Part shown: in pieces, positions 1 through 11,570 of the stretch
Position numbering within the stretch: the stretch's first letter is position 1
Layout: each line of letters opens with the position of its first letter
Assembly: GCA_003993805.1 (NCBI GenBank)
Contig: RSEF01000003.1
Span: forward strand, 110,454,942 to 110,518,941
Reading direction: 5' to 3'
DNA length: 64,000 nt
Source of the DNA: Himantopus leucocephalus
Lineage: Eukaryota > Chordata > Aves > Charadriiformes > Recurvirostridae
Notes under the pieces: model-generated
Told to the model about the DNA's origin: nothing
What the model saw: the letters and a program-made list of their open reading frames with translations, nothing else
The model's database searches: none
Translations under genes and position numbers: made by a program

Positions 1-1290
1 GTTACTCAAAATTTTACGATTCTATGAAAATCCTGTTCAAGCTAATTTGTTCTTGTTACTGGCATTGTAGTGCATCCTCTAATAGATTCATTATTACGTC
101 TTCGTAGTTAAATACTAATTCTCTTTTAAGGGCAGTTGTTCCTGAGCCCTATTTATTGCCAAGTTCAAGATGACTGTTATATATGATTTCAGAACTACTT
201 ACAGATGAATTTGAGAAACTTACATTAAATTAATGGGGATGTCAAGATTTGTAAGCTTTATATAGAAGAAAGATCTTAAACAAAGGAATTGTACTGCTTG
301 TGGAAAGCAACCGGGAAGGAAATTCAGATTAAATTAGTGCAGAATCACTGACCAGCTTTTTGTAGATCCACAAAGTCAGCAGATGCTTTGTCTCCTAGCA
401 TCTTCAGATCATGTCTTTTTGGAAAGACTGCATTAGTTAAACATAAAAATTGTGCTTAATGTACAGATATATAAATTAAGGTTGTAATTTAGTTATATAG
501 CAAGGTTAGATTAGCTGATTTAATGGTTCCTCTGCCCTAAAACTCTCCAGACCAGCAATAGCATCACAGAAAAGGAAGAAAACTTTACAGGAGGTTTTCT
601 TAATTTTTGTCATATTAATCTCAGAACACACTGAAAGCATAACATAATAGTAGCTGAAGTCAGAAGCAATAAACTTGTATGACTTCATATCACTTGGGAA
701 TGACATTCAGCCATTTTCTTACAGCTTCCCATGATACATGTTCTAAAGCTTTGTTTTTAAAAGTTACAAATGGATGTATACTTCGGTGACTCCTTTTTTT
801 AAATATTGATTTAAATTCAATTTTTTGGATGCTGAAATGAAACTTAAACCTCATTAAACTTGTGTTACTATGTTTGTAGGAACACAATGTGAAATTTTAT
901 AGTTTACCAGACTCTACAGAGATTAATTTTTATTTTATTATTTTTTGCTCCAGGGTCAACAATTGGTAGATCATTTCCTTGATATTCTGTGATGCTGATG
1001 GTTTAGTTTGTATCATGAAGACACTTATCAGTTCTGCTACAGTGCATAGATCTTTTGTTCCCCACCATCTGATCTAATCTGGCATGGAAGAAAGTCAATC
1101 ACTAAATAAATAAATAAAATTAAACCACATAAACTTCCTACTAGCTGCTGAATTGCCTCAGAGGAGACTAAATTTTAATGAACTCACTCTGTGGTATCAG
1201 TGTTAAGTAGATATTAGAATGTGTAAAGTATTCTTTTTTCTAGTTTGACTAACTCAATAAAATCGCTACATTTGACTGAATATAAGATGA
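1..1290. other. AT-rich non-coding stretch, no gene seen
   Basis: Unique-looking AT-rich sequence with frequent stops in all frames and no family I recognise. The only structured element is a short (TAAA)n run at about 1103-1118. Open frames here stay below about 66 codons, which is chance length for this composition. Confidence 0.6.
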
Positions 1291-1470
1291 TAAAATCATA
1301 GGATAACGCAGGCTGGAAGGGACCTCAGGAGCTCATAGCACTTGCTCACAGCGATGTCAGCTATGAGATCAGACCAGGTTGCTCAGGGCTTTATCCAGCC
1401 AGGTCTTGAAAACCTCCAAGGACGGAGCCTACACAATCTCTCTGGGCAACCTGTTTCTGACCTAACTGGG
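1291..1470 (-). mobile_element. CR1 LINE 3' end fragment (antisense)
   Basis: The plus strand opens with a degenerate copy of the CR1 terminal tail (AAAATCATAGGATAA), followed by the reverse complement of the CR1 3' UTR. The landmarks are GCTGGAAGGGACCTCAGGAG, then TCTTGAAAACCTCCAAGGACGG, then CTCTGGGCAACCTGTT. This order is diagnostic of an antisense CR1 3' terminus. Only about 180 bases remain, so this is a 5'-truncated insertion, the normal outcome of CR1 retrotransposition. It carries no coding part. Many mismatches to the family pattern suggest an old copy. Confidence 0.85.
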
Positions 1471-3456
1471 ATTAAAGCAAATGTAACTGGTTTTACATAT
1501 ATTGAGATACTGAGAAAATAAAATAAAAAGTAAGTTTGTTTAGTGTGGCGGATTTATTTCAGAATGAAATAAATCACTGTTTCTGTTTCCAACAGATAAA
1601 AGAAAGTGAGGGCTAAGTTCATCAAACTCCTTTGGAGGATGTAGCACTAATCCTCTCCTACGCAGTAGCAGAGGATTACAGAATACAGCCAAGGTATTTG
1701 ATACTGCCTCGATTCTCTAATTTGTTTCAGGGCATCAGAAGCCATCTCTTACTATTTCCAGAAAATTACCTTGTCTTACACAGCTACAGGCTACAGGGGT
1801 GGGAAGAAGGCATGCTGTTTTGAAACTGGAAGTGGGTGGATTTGAACTGAAGTCACCAGCCAGCAGCTGGGTATCTTCATTACTAAGTAAACTTCACTGA
1901 GGCTGAAATCACTCATGATGGAGCTAGATCACTATGTGTATTTAAATGATCATGAAGACAGAGAACAAGAGTATGAAAGTGACTTAGTGGCCCAGCAATT
2001 AGCCATCTACCCAGGAAGTCCTGATCTGTGCTCTGGGACACATTTAATTATTCTTTGTTGGCTAGAACTGTCTTATCATCAGGGGGAATATATCTTACAA
2101 TAGCCAATAGGTTGTCATTTTACAATGGCTTAGATGGTATGATAGTACGATTAAAATTTTTAGATGCAGGGAACAGAAACAAGGTATTTTGTGACCGTGC
2201 CAAAGTTTCTTGTCTCTATGCTTTCTGATAAAAAGGTGGCACCTTATTCTCCTGTGATACCTTTACTCTCCCATGTACTGCATATGCACGATAGGAATTG
2301 CAGTTTCCAGTAAATTTATAACAAATCTAAATTTAATTAGAAATTCTACATTGCTCCAGCCGGAACCATTTCCCAGTCTCTTCACAAACACTTGGCCTTG
2401 GGCTTATCCTTGGTATAGCCCCTATCAAATCTAATGTCGAATTGTTCAGTCAACTTCCACCATCACTTCACTAATGGTGCCAGTTCTTATCATCATCTCA
2501 CAGACGCCTCTGCACACTCTCCCACTTCCTCTCATGCTTTGAAACAAATTCTCATCCATATTTTCAGTCTATTCTTGCTTTTTCTATGTTTCTTAAAACC
2601 TGTTTCTGGTGAGATACCAGCATTGTGGATATTTAGGTCTACTGAGACTATGCATTACTTAATTGTACCTTGTATGTCAGGACTCTGATGCTGTTTAGGA
2701 TTTACTACATGTAACTGTAATAGAACTAATAAGTAGTAACAGACATTATGCTAAGCTTGAGAAGGGTAAGACTTCTCTTACAGGAAAGTGAATCCCTGCT
2801 TATCCCTAGAATTGTGTGTCACATCTTAACTAAAGGACTATTTAAGGCCAAAACTTAATTCTCCAAAAGTTGTTTGTCCAGAGAAGAGTAATTTCTGAAA
2901 GTGGCACCAAAATGTCAAAGGACGTGCATTGCCAGAAATACAATTTAGACAGGTAAGCTAAAACATAAATAAGAATGCGACCATGAATAACCAAAATTAT
3001 GGCTCTTTTGAGACACTTCACTGACTCAAGTGGATGTTGCTTAGAGTCAAACTGATTTCATACACTTTGATATGTCTGTAAAATTTTATTTAGTAAGAAT
3101 TTGTATGTAAAAAATATTTTGAAATGTTGATATAATTTGGATGAAAAGGAAACACTGAAAAATTGGGATTTCCTACAGGGCTGATTTTCTAATTTTTTAA
3201 GGTTAGAACTACTTGGCGTGTCTCAGGGGCTGAGCAGATCTGAGAAAAGGACATGGAAGCAGAACTAGAAAGCCCTTGAGATCCTGTTCAATGGCAGATA
3301 AATCCATTAGATATTAACAAGGAGGTTCTTGCAGGATCAAAGGTGTACCTCTAAACCTAGACTAAGAAACACAATGCAGATGGAGGAATGAAATGTAGAA
3401 GGGCAATACAGCGCCTGCATCTGGTCTCAGTCACTCAGGAACCACAAGTCATGCCA

Positions 3457-3502
3457 CAAAAAAAATAATATTTTTTTGGTAAAAAAAAAATAAAAAAAAA
3501 AT
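3457..3502. repeat. A/T-rich low-complexity tract
   Basis: Runs of eight to eleven A or T (A8, T7, A10, A10) are separated by one to a few other bases. This is simple low-complexity sequence. No LINE or SINE body is visible immediately upstream, so it is not clearly the tail of a retroposed element. Confidence 0.8.
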
Positions 3503-5390
3503 GGGGCCATCTTTTTAACATCTTAGCTGTTAAGTCAGACTGGTGTCACATTTTTTATCATTGCTTCACAATCTTTAGCACTAGAAACGTCCTTCCTTCC
3601 CTCCCCCTTTTATATTAAAACACCTTCTCACAATGCCAGGAGCCGGTCCTCAGGGAGGAAAACCAACAACAAACAGCCAAGGTCTAGACAATCTTATGGG
3701 AACAATACAGTTGCTCCCTCAGCAAGCAAGGAGCACACCTGAAAAGATCATCGCACGACTGATCTTCTGCAGGCCAGGATTTTCTTCCTCATGCATCTCC
3801 AATTTCAGGCTGCTTTGGAGGCTATGTCCTTTGCTCCTCTGCAGCTCTGAAACAATGAACATTAATAAGGAAGGCCACCAGGGAAATCTCAGAGTTTCTT
3901 GGGCCTTGTCTATCCTCTCTGTTGTTTTTATCACCACTAAGCAATTGGAGATTTGGCAAAAGCTGAGGTTTACTGTATAGATGGCTCCAATGACCTCTGG
4001 TGATGGAAAATGCTTAAGATTTAGTTTTTCTGTGTCAGATCAAAGAATAAACATCAGTGGCTATGCAAAGTCTGAAGTCAGTTTAAAGTCAGTTTTAAAA
4101 TATGACTTCAATATGGGTTTGTTCTTTAGTAAATATTTTAAAATATTTATACAAAATGCTTGTATCTGGTCTGTAGGAAGACTTTTAAATGTCATAGATT
4201 GAGACAGTCTATGGCACAAACATCCTAATCATAGTACAACTTCTTGAGAATGCTGTTTCTACTACTTTTGACCTTATCTTAATTTGAGCCAGGGTTTTAC
4301 TAGTTAGTGAAAGTAAATAATTCTTATTTATTCCATTTTAGCATTTTTGCCACTGACTTCATGAAACCTCAAAAGTGACTTGTTTCTGAGGCAGGGACCC
4401 CCTTCCCTCTAACTAAATGAAAGTTTTGGTTGTTTTCCAAGTGGGGAAAAATGCAAGTGCCCTTCTTGTTAGAGATTTATGGAAACATTGATAAACTTCA
4501 ATAGAAAATAGAGTATTAGACAGTGTCCTCTCAATAGTGTTTTTATCAAAGAAATCATCACATAGAACCCTCCACAACATAACTAAGATATATTTTAAAC
4601 ATCTGATTATACATAAATTACTATTTCAAGCAATTTTTACAGAAAGTTTACATATTTCTGTAGAAAACTTGATACCATTTCTTTTAAATGCTACAGGGCC
4701 ATTTCATTAGGGAACTATTCATCTTATAGAGTAAAAAATGTCTTCACTTAAAATGTATTATAGAAAAATAGATTAAAACTATCTGTGCTTATTTTCCCTC
4801 AAAGCCGTAAAGAATTTTAATGATTCAATTCGTTTTGATTTTTCATCCTTTGACAGATTATGGACAGGCAAATTCCTTCATAATATAACGGGTATGTTAA
4901 AATAAAATAGCCCACCAGCAGCCTGGCCATGAAACAGTCCCACAGGTTGTTCTAGACCTGGAGAAATGACTTTATTAGAACCAGCCAAGCAAATGTGCCA
5001 GCTCATTTTCTAACTGCTGGAAAATTTAATTCCAGAACTGGCATGTGGGTGTTGCAGCTGCCCAGCTTGCCTCAGAGTGGCCAGATTTAGAGTCAACAGA
5101 GGAATAAACCAAGGACATCACTTGTATCCCACACCACACTCAACCCTCCAGAGGCAGCCAAGATGATACTGTTATGCTTAGTTATTAATGATTTAATACA
5201 TGTTTATTTCAACACTTTGTGTCATCAGCCAGTGATTTCAGCACTCGTTCTTGAAAGGACCATAATAATGGAACTTACCGGAAGATTAATGCTTCATCTG
5301 TACAAAATGCACACAGCTGAAAAGTAGAGGAGGTTTCCTGACAGCATCTCTAGTAACCATGTATTGCAGAATTAATTGCAGTGAGGAATA

Positions 5391-5409
5391 GAGCTCAAAA
5401 GTTGAGCTC
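5391..5409. repeat. Short inverted repeat, 8-bp arms
   Basis: GAGCTCAA and TTGAGCTC form perfect arms around a 3-base spacer (AAG). The arms contain the self-complementary GAGCTC hexamer. It could fold as a small hairpin in RNA. No downstream T-run or other context suggests a function. Confidence 0.85.
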
Positions 5410-6116
5410 TGGATCCAGACTTTACCAAAGTTCAGGTATGTGGGTTTGATGCAGCCTGTCCAAAATACAAGCTCCCCATTAACAGCATGTTAATGCAGGG
5501 ATTGATTTCTGTCCCATTTTCATTCAATTTCAGTTTATGGATCATCGTTTTAAACCTTGGTGTACATTTATGATACTATATAAATAAAAACAGTGACAAA
5601 ATGAACTACAAAAACATGTCATTTACAATGTTATTGTGAGTCAAAGATAAAATATAAAATCTGGGCTTAAACTACAGTATTCTGATCCAAACTGAGATTC
5701 TCCACTGTTTCAGTGGTTTTCATTGTCCACAAGCACAAACCAAAATGGGTAAATTAACTATTGGCTTACTGTTTCAGCCAAGCGTGCATCATCTTGCAAA
5801 ATACAAGAAAAAAAAAAAAAAACAAAGAAGGGAAAATGTTCTACAAGACATAGAAATTGGAAGTCAGCACATGTTATTTGAAATTTGTGATCGGTGGCCA
5901 AACACTTCAACAGCAGTGTCCGCAGTCTATCAGACAGAGATGTTTTCGACACCAAAAAGCATCAGATGTTTGTAATTTGCTTTTAAGATTATATAGCAGT
6001 TATAAAATTTGCAAGAAAGGGATCAGTGTTTACATATGGTGTCATTGCTAGTATGTTTGTTTAATCAGTTATCAGTCAATGGTTTAATTATTTTATATGA
6101 GTAATTTTTTTTATTT

Positions 6117-6139
6117 GTTATCAGTAAATTACTGATAAC
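6117..6139. repeat. Near-perfect palindrome, 11-bp arms
   Basis: The left arm GTTATCAGTAA is followed by a single A and then its exact reverse complement, TTACTGATAAC. A partial third copy of the motif (GTTATCAGT) lies about 50 bases upstream at 6068-6076. The dyad contains TTATCAG, a GATA-type core (CTGATAA) in both orientations, so paired GATA-factor sites are conceivable. Whether it is functional is inference only. Confidence 0.85.
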
Positions 6140-8101
6140 TTTTGATTTCACATGGCAACTTGAATCATATCAAATCCCTCTTCCACCTGATTTTAAATCC
6201 CTCCTCCAGCTGTTTTTACTTAATTTTAGTAAACAGTTTTTTATCTGTTTGGTGAGGCTTCAACACAGGCACCCAGCACAGACTTGGCTTTCATTCCTTT
6301 CTAAATTTCTTAAGATGCTGCTGCTGTTGCATGGTGTTTGCATGGTCTTGGTTAGCTGGTTTTCACTGGCATAACTCAGCTGTGACACTGATCCCAAGTG
6401 ATATGTCTGCATTCAGGTGGGAAGGCAGTCTCCTTTGCAGATCCACAACTAAATTATCTGCCTTCTTACTCTTAAACATGGAGCCTTCCTGCTAAAACTG
6501 CCTCACTGATAAAAGACCAGCAGAAGTGGCTGGAGCTATGCTTTGCAAATAAGTAATGAGTTTGAGTTCTTCCATTTTCTATAAGAAATTAGATGCCTTT
6601 GAAAATAGGTAAATACTCACTTTGTGATAAAAGGAGCCACTCAAAATCACACTCCCTTTTGCATATTTTTGCCATGGTATCAAGTACAGAATATAACTTC
6701 TGAATTCTCTGAATAAGCTGCACAGAATTTTTTAATAAATTAGTTTCTGCACACTTAGAATAGTTGCAATATATTAAATATTGAACAATATAAAATTATT
6801 ACTTTCCATTGCATTTTATTCAGCACGGTCTGGATGCTATTAAGTTACACATGACACACTATGCTATATTAACATTTCATATATATGATCTAATACGCGT
6901 AGCACCCCAGGTTTGAAAAATGAGCTACTCAGAAAGAAATCATAAGTCAGACATTATTGCCTACTGGTAGTCAACTTCTTCGTAGCTGGGGACAACATTG
7001 CTAACTACAAACTCCAACCACTCTGGGCCAAACACTTTTCCCATTATTCAGTTTACTTTCAGTTCCCTCTCAAGAAATGTCCCCTGAAATGATGGAAGGA
7101 TGTTACTATTTGATTCTATAGTCTATACAATGCTTTAGCTGGCCATTTTGGCACTCATGGCAACTTTTTTTCAGGTGTGAATCAAATTCTTCCACTCTTG
7201 TCCTTGTGTTTCCTGCATCCTCTGTCCCTGGGCTTTTTCTAACGACTACAGTTCTGTTGCTGAAGAACTCAAGTATCTCTTCCTAACTAGCAATGTTAGC
7301 TGGTGCTGATCAAGCTGTCTTTCCTTTGGACAGGCACCCAAAAAAAAATTCCCTGCCTTCCCACTTCAATTGCTAGGACTTCTAGTCTTTTTGTATTTTT
7401 TTCTGAGTAGTCTTTTTCTCTCAAGAGACCCTTGAACAACTCATTAGGGTCTCTAGTATAGCTCTCAGGATCATGCAAACCTCTCAGCCAGAAGCAGAGC
7501 TGGCAGTCAGCTCAGATAAGTGTAAATGAAATTTTTCATTATATTTTCATTTCCATCCTTCACATTCACACCTTAACACTCAGAGCGCTCTTGGGCACAG
7601 ATCCTGATGTACTTAAATGAGTATGTGTTTAAATTATTTTGTATTTATTTTTATTCTTGCACTACCTCTCTGCTTCATTTTTTCCATTATTTTACTGGCT
7701 TACAATGCTTCATACTCCATACCATATATATCACTGGATAAATGTTTTCATATTATTCACTTCTGAGCCTGGTGCTACACGGGAAACAGATACAAAGTGC
7801 CCCAGCACATGCAGTAGGAAACAGGTATGATGTCCTGTGGTACGGCAAGGAGGCAAAGAACAGCACAAAGGGAAGATATTCACTTTAGTGTTAGCAACAC
7901 TAGCCTGAAGTAGGCCTCGCAGGCATAAAACCCAATGGCCTTTTTCTATTTAACTTACAACATTTTTGTTCCATTGTGTAGCCATTCACTTCAGTTGTGT
8001 CTCAACTTACACTGACAGAAGGCAAAAGACATTTGGGCTTTAAAACTATATTTGGTCCCAGTTTTATGAATTGAAACCAGAGATTCCTTTGCTGTTTAAT
8101 T

Positions 8102-8720
8102 TCATAGAATAGTAAAATAATTCAGATTGGAAAGGACCTCCTGAGGTTTCTAGTTCAACATCCTGCTCAGAGTAGGGTTAGAAGTGAGGCCAGGTCAGGT
8201 TTCTCGGGACTTTTCCCAGCTGTACCTAGAAGGCCTACAAGAATGAAGCCCGCACAACCTCTCTGGGCAGACTGCTCCAGTGCTGGACCATCCTCATGGT
8301 GAAAATGCTTTTCTTTATAGCCAGTCAAAAACTCCCATGTTTCAGTTTATGATCATTGCCTTTCTTCCTCGCACCAGACACTAGTAAGGTGTTTGATCTC
8401 CCTGTAGGTATGGGCGTGCTGCTGTTGGGTCCCTCAAAGTCATTTCTTCTCTAAGAGCAGGTCCAGCTCCCTCAACTTCTCCTCCTAAAGGCAAGTACTC
8501 CAGCTCTGACCATCTTGGCATCTCTCCACTGTACTCTCTCAAGTTTATTGATTGACTCATATGTCTTTTAAGCTGGAGGGCACAAAACTGGATGCAGTAT
8601 TTCAGATGTGGCCTAATGAGCACCAAATAAGAGAATAATCATTTCCCTCAACCTATTGGCTATGGTTCTGTTGATACAGCCCAGTATGCTGTTAACCTTC
8701 ATCACTGCCAGGGTGCATTA
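8102..8720 (-). mobile_element. CR1 LINE fragment with RT C-terminal end (antisense)
   Basis: About 620 bases of antisense CR1. It starts with a degraded terminal tail (TCATAGAATAGTAAAATAATTC) and the GATTGGAAAGGACCTCCTGA landmark. It continues through the 3' UTR (TCTCTGGGCAGACTGCTCCAG) into the end of ORF2. On the minus strand a frame of about 81 codons (8626 down to 8381) still reads RPHLKYCIQF, matching the RPHLEY-type block near the C-terminal end of CR1 reverse transcriptases. The element is 5'-truncated and carries no catalytic core. It ends near 8720, where similarity fades after a block that in CR1 encodes KVNSILGC-like residues. Confidence 0.9.
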
Positions 8721-11451
8721 AACACTCCTGGAAAGCAAGTTCCACTAAGAAGCCTTATGGATTTATATCCCATGCAACTCAGCATGCGCTAAACTCCTCT
8801 ACAGAGGGGACTAGCTCTCCCCATTCACTATATAGGGAGGAGGAAGGGATTAGCACTGTGTGGCTACAGCTAGCTCATGTGAATTAGTCCTATACTGTGA
8901 AACTTTTTGAGATATAATTCATAAAATTTAACAACTACCTTTACAATATTGTGTACTACAAAATGGTCACTGAACCAACAAAACCATATTCTAGTTAGGG
9001 GTATTAATTTGAATAAATGTAATTTCAGAACAAACTTCCAAGGAAGAGGAAAACCCCACTCCAAGCTGAAAGAATGGAAAAAAAACATACTTAGTAAAGA
9101 ATTCTTCATAGTTAAAACTGAATTCCTACTAAACAAAAGTCATAAAAAAGCATTCTGGTGAAAGACAAGTTGAAGAAGGAAGAGAAGACACTATCCTTAG
9201 TAAAGAAAAATTAGACAGGACATGAAACAAGCTAAGACATTGGAGTAGCTAAGGGTAGTTTTTGATTTACTCTGAGATGAGGGGTTTTTATTTGAATGCT
9301 TTTGTAGATGTTTCAAAGCCTGTCATGAAGAATTTAAATTTTCTCTTTGGTTAAAAACCCCTTTGTTTCTGTTATAAACTTACCTAGGATGTAAAATTAT
9401 TTTGGGATAATTTAGAAAGCATGAAGTATGAAACTTTAAGGGAAATCACCAGCTCAGACAAAATAGATGTTTCAGGCAAGCCCGTTTTGATGTACACTGT
9501 GCAAGGAAATGTTGGGGAATCTTAGCTCTCAGCCACCGTGTACCCTGCCAACATGACAGAACCATGAAGTTCCAATAAAAGGGTAAAAGATCCTCCTGGC
9601 AAATGTTATTCTGTGTTCCTCTTGGAAGAGCAGAAAGTAGTGAGGCAATCCATAATTTGAGGAAAACCCTTTCTTGTTACTTCTTCATTCTGCAGAATGC
9701 TAAACATTTATTTGGGATTCTCCCTGGTGTGCCTTTCTCTGCAGGTCCAAACAGAAGCCTACTGATGTCACGAATATTCCTATTGTTTTTGACAAACTTT
9801 TCCTAATGCTAATAGTGGCCTGGTGTTTTAGAGAAGTTATTTATTAGCCTACTGACAAACAGAATATTGCAGATACCTTTCTGTCAGAAGCACAAATGGG
9901 TTGGCAGAATTGTTTTTGCTTTGGGTTCATTTGGAGCAGAAAGTATTTCAAGGGGGAGTGCTCCTTCTTTTTCAAGTTACTCTCTGTTTTTCTTGCAACA
10001 GGCCAGCCTGCCTAACAATTACCTAAGCATATTTGATGGCTGGGTTCTGTTATTTTCATATGTGTTTTGACGAAATGTGATGTCATGTAGTGGTGATGTG
10101 CTGTCCAATTCAAGCTGATCATGAAGGGAGGAACTCTATACAGACTTTCTTCTTTAGCAAACTACTAGAAATTAAGTTCTTATGCAATTCACTCTCTTGT
10201 CTAAAATTTCAGAACCGTGGTGATGATAGATAGCAGCAGTGACATTACCTTAAATGCTTTCTTAAGAAAAATGACACAGTATGTAAGACTGAACAGGAGG
10301 AGCTAGGGTTTCAGATTTTATATCTGTATTTGATTGGCTGGCTTCATTTAACACATTAAACTTTGTAAAGCCTTTATGTCTTCATTTTTTAAATGGGGGT
10401 AATTATGAATAGTTCATCATATCTGTGAAGATATCTGAAGATCAGCTAATGAGAGAATGTCTTATCAGTGTAGGGTATTATTACAACATAGCTGATTAAT
10501 GGAGCTATGCCTGCAGGGGAGGGGGTAGCGGAGGAGGAAGAGGTGAAAATAGAAACCATACTTTTGTCAGATTCAAGGAGCTAGTGAAGAATGAGGACAA
10601 AATGCTACATTGCTTTGTAGAAAATTAAGGATCACAGCTACATCTATCACCATAAATGGCTTGCTTGAATTGCTTGCATTCTCTGTCTGAGCTGCAATAT
10701 TTCATTCAACTAACCATTCGTTAAACACACATCCTGAAAGTAAATAACTTTAATGTAAATAATTTGTGAAGCATTGTTCCATCTGTTGAAAATGTGCAGT
10801 AGTAGTTTCGACCCTTGTCTAAACCAGGCAAGCTACTTTCAGGCAAGTTTGGGAGGTAAATGAACTGTCTGGCTGCTTTTCTTGGCAACATCTCTTATTA
10901 GTGGGAGGTGGCAGTAAAGAGAACATGAGGAAGACTGAAAGTGTTTACTTAAAACTTTAGCCAAATGGCTAGGGAGAGTTAAGATAAATCATAACTGTCA
11001 ATGATGACAACTTTAGACTGCTACTAGTTCACTCCTGTTTATGCAGTTTTAAATGTTGCACTTAGAAATGTTTAGGAGCAGACTGAATTTTTATTGACAG
11101 ATGCCGTAAGTTGTTTAGATGTAAATATTTTGGACTTGGTTCTAACAGTGACATGGAAGATTTGCAGGAAGAAGGCTGTAAAGCTTCACACAACACTTGA
11201 GAGATAATATTTTTTAAGAGTGTCTCCAAAGTATGTATCTGTGACTCATATTTCCCCAAAGAATAAGGTCCATAGATCAATGCAGGCTTATTACACTTTC
11301 TCACACAAAAAAAGCCAAAATAAAATGTTACAGCAATTGGCCATATGGGATTATTGAACTGAGTCAGTTTTCTTTCCTTTTTTTCCCACTCTTGTCTTGA
11401 GCACCTTTCCCCCACCCTTCTTTCTTTTTCTTTTTTCTTTTTTCTTTTTTT
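8721..11451. other. Unique non-coding stretch
   Basis: About 2.7 kb with no gene. Open frames are under 120 codons, and none shows a domain or a convincing splice context. The last 60 bases grade into a C/T-rich tract that leads into the N gap. A possible MIR-like remnant at 10341-10440 is listed separately. Confidence 0.55.
10341..10440 (+). mobile_element. Possible MIR-type SINE remnant
   Basis: The stretch CTTCATTTTTTAAATGGGGG followed by TAATTATGAATAG and a TCATCATATCTGTGAAGAT block follows the order of the MIR core and 3' region (TCATCTGTAAAATGGGG, then TAATA, then a TCATAGG...GTGAGGATT block). Identity by eye is low. No tRNA-like A or B box is preserved. An alignment to MIR/CORE-SINE consensus would decide. 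Confidence 0.3.
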
Positions 11452-11551
11452 NNNNNNNNNNNNNNNNNNNNNNNNNNNNNNNNNNNNNNNNNNNNNNNNN
11501 NNNNNNNNNNNNNNNNNNNNNNNNNNNNNNNNNNNNNNNNNNNNNNNNNNN
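11452..11551. other. Assembly gap (100 N) inside a poly-T tract
   Basis: Exactly 100 N separate a CTTTTTTC-rich tract (about 11419-11451) from a run of 19 T (11552-11570). The round number implies a placeholder of unknown true length. Sequencing failure in a long T/C homopolymer tract is the simple explanation. Any open frame crossing this gap is meaningless. Confidence 0.95.
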
Positions 11552-11570
11552 TTTTTTTTTTTTTTTTTTT

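Larger units (their letters stand above)
1471..8101. other. Long unique non-coding stretch
   Basis: About 6.6 kb of mostly AT-rich sequence without a recognisable gene. Low-complexity patches are an A/T-rich block at 3457-3502, a C/T-rich patch at about 3590-3610 and an A(15) run at 5808-5822. Two small inverted repeats are listed separately. The stretch 4880-5110 is less AT-rich and has the even texture of a possible conserved non-coding element, but conservation cannot be judged here. The longest open frame (3633-3980, plus, 115 codons) has no recognisable domain. Confidence 0.55.

Noticed and set aside
3633..3980. 115-codon plus-strand open frame
   Set aside because: No domain; an opposite-strand frame overlaps it; chance length.
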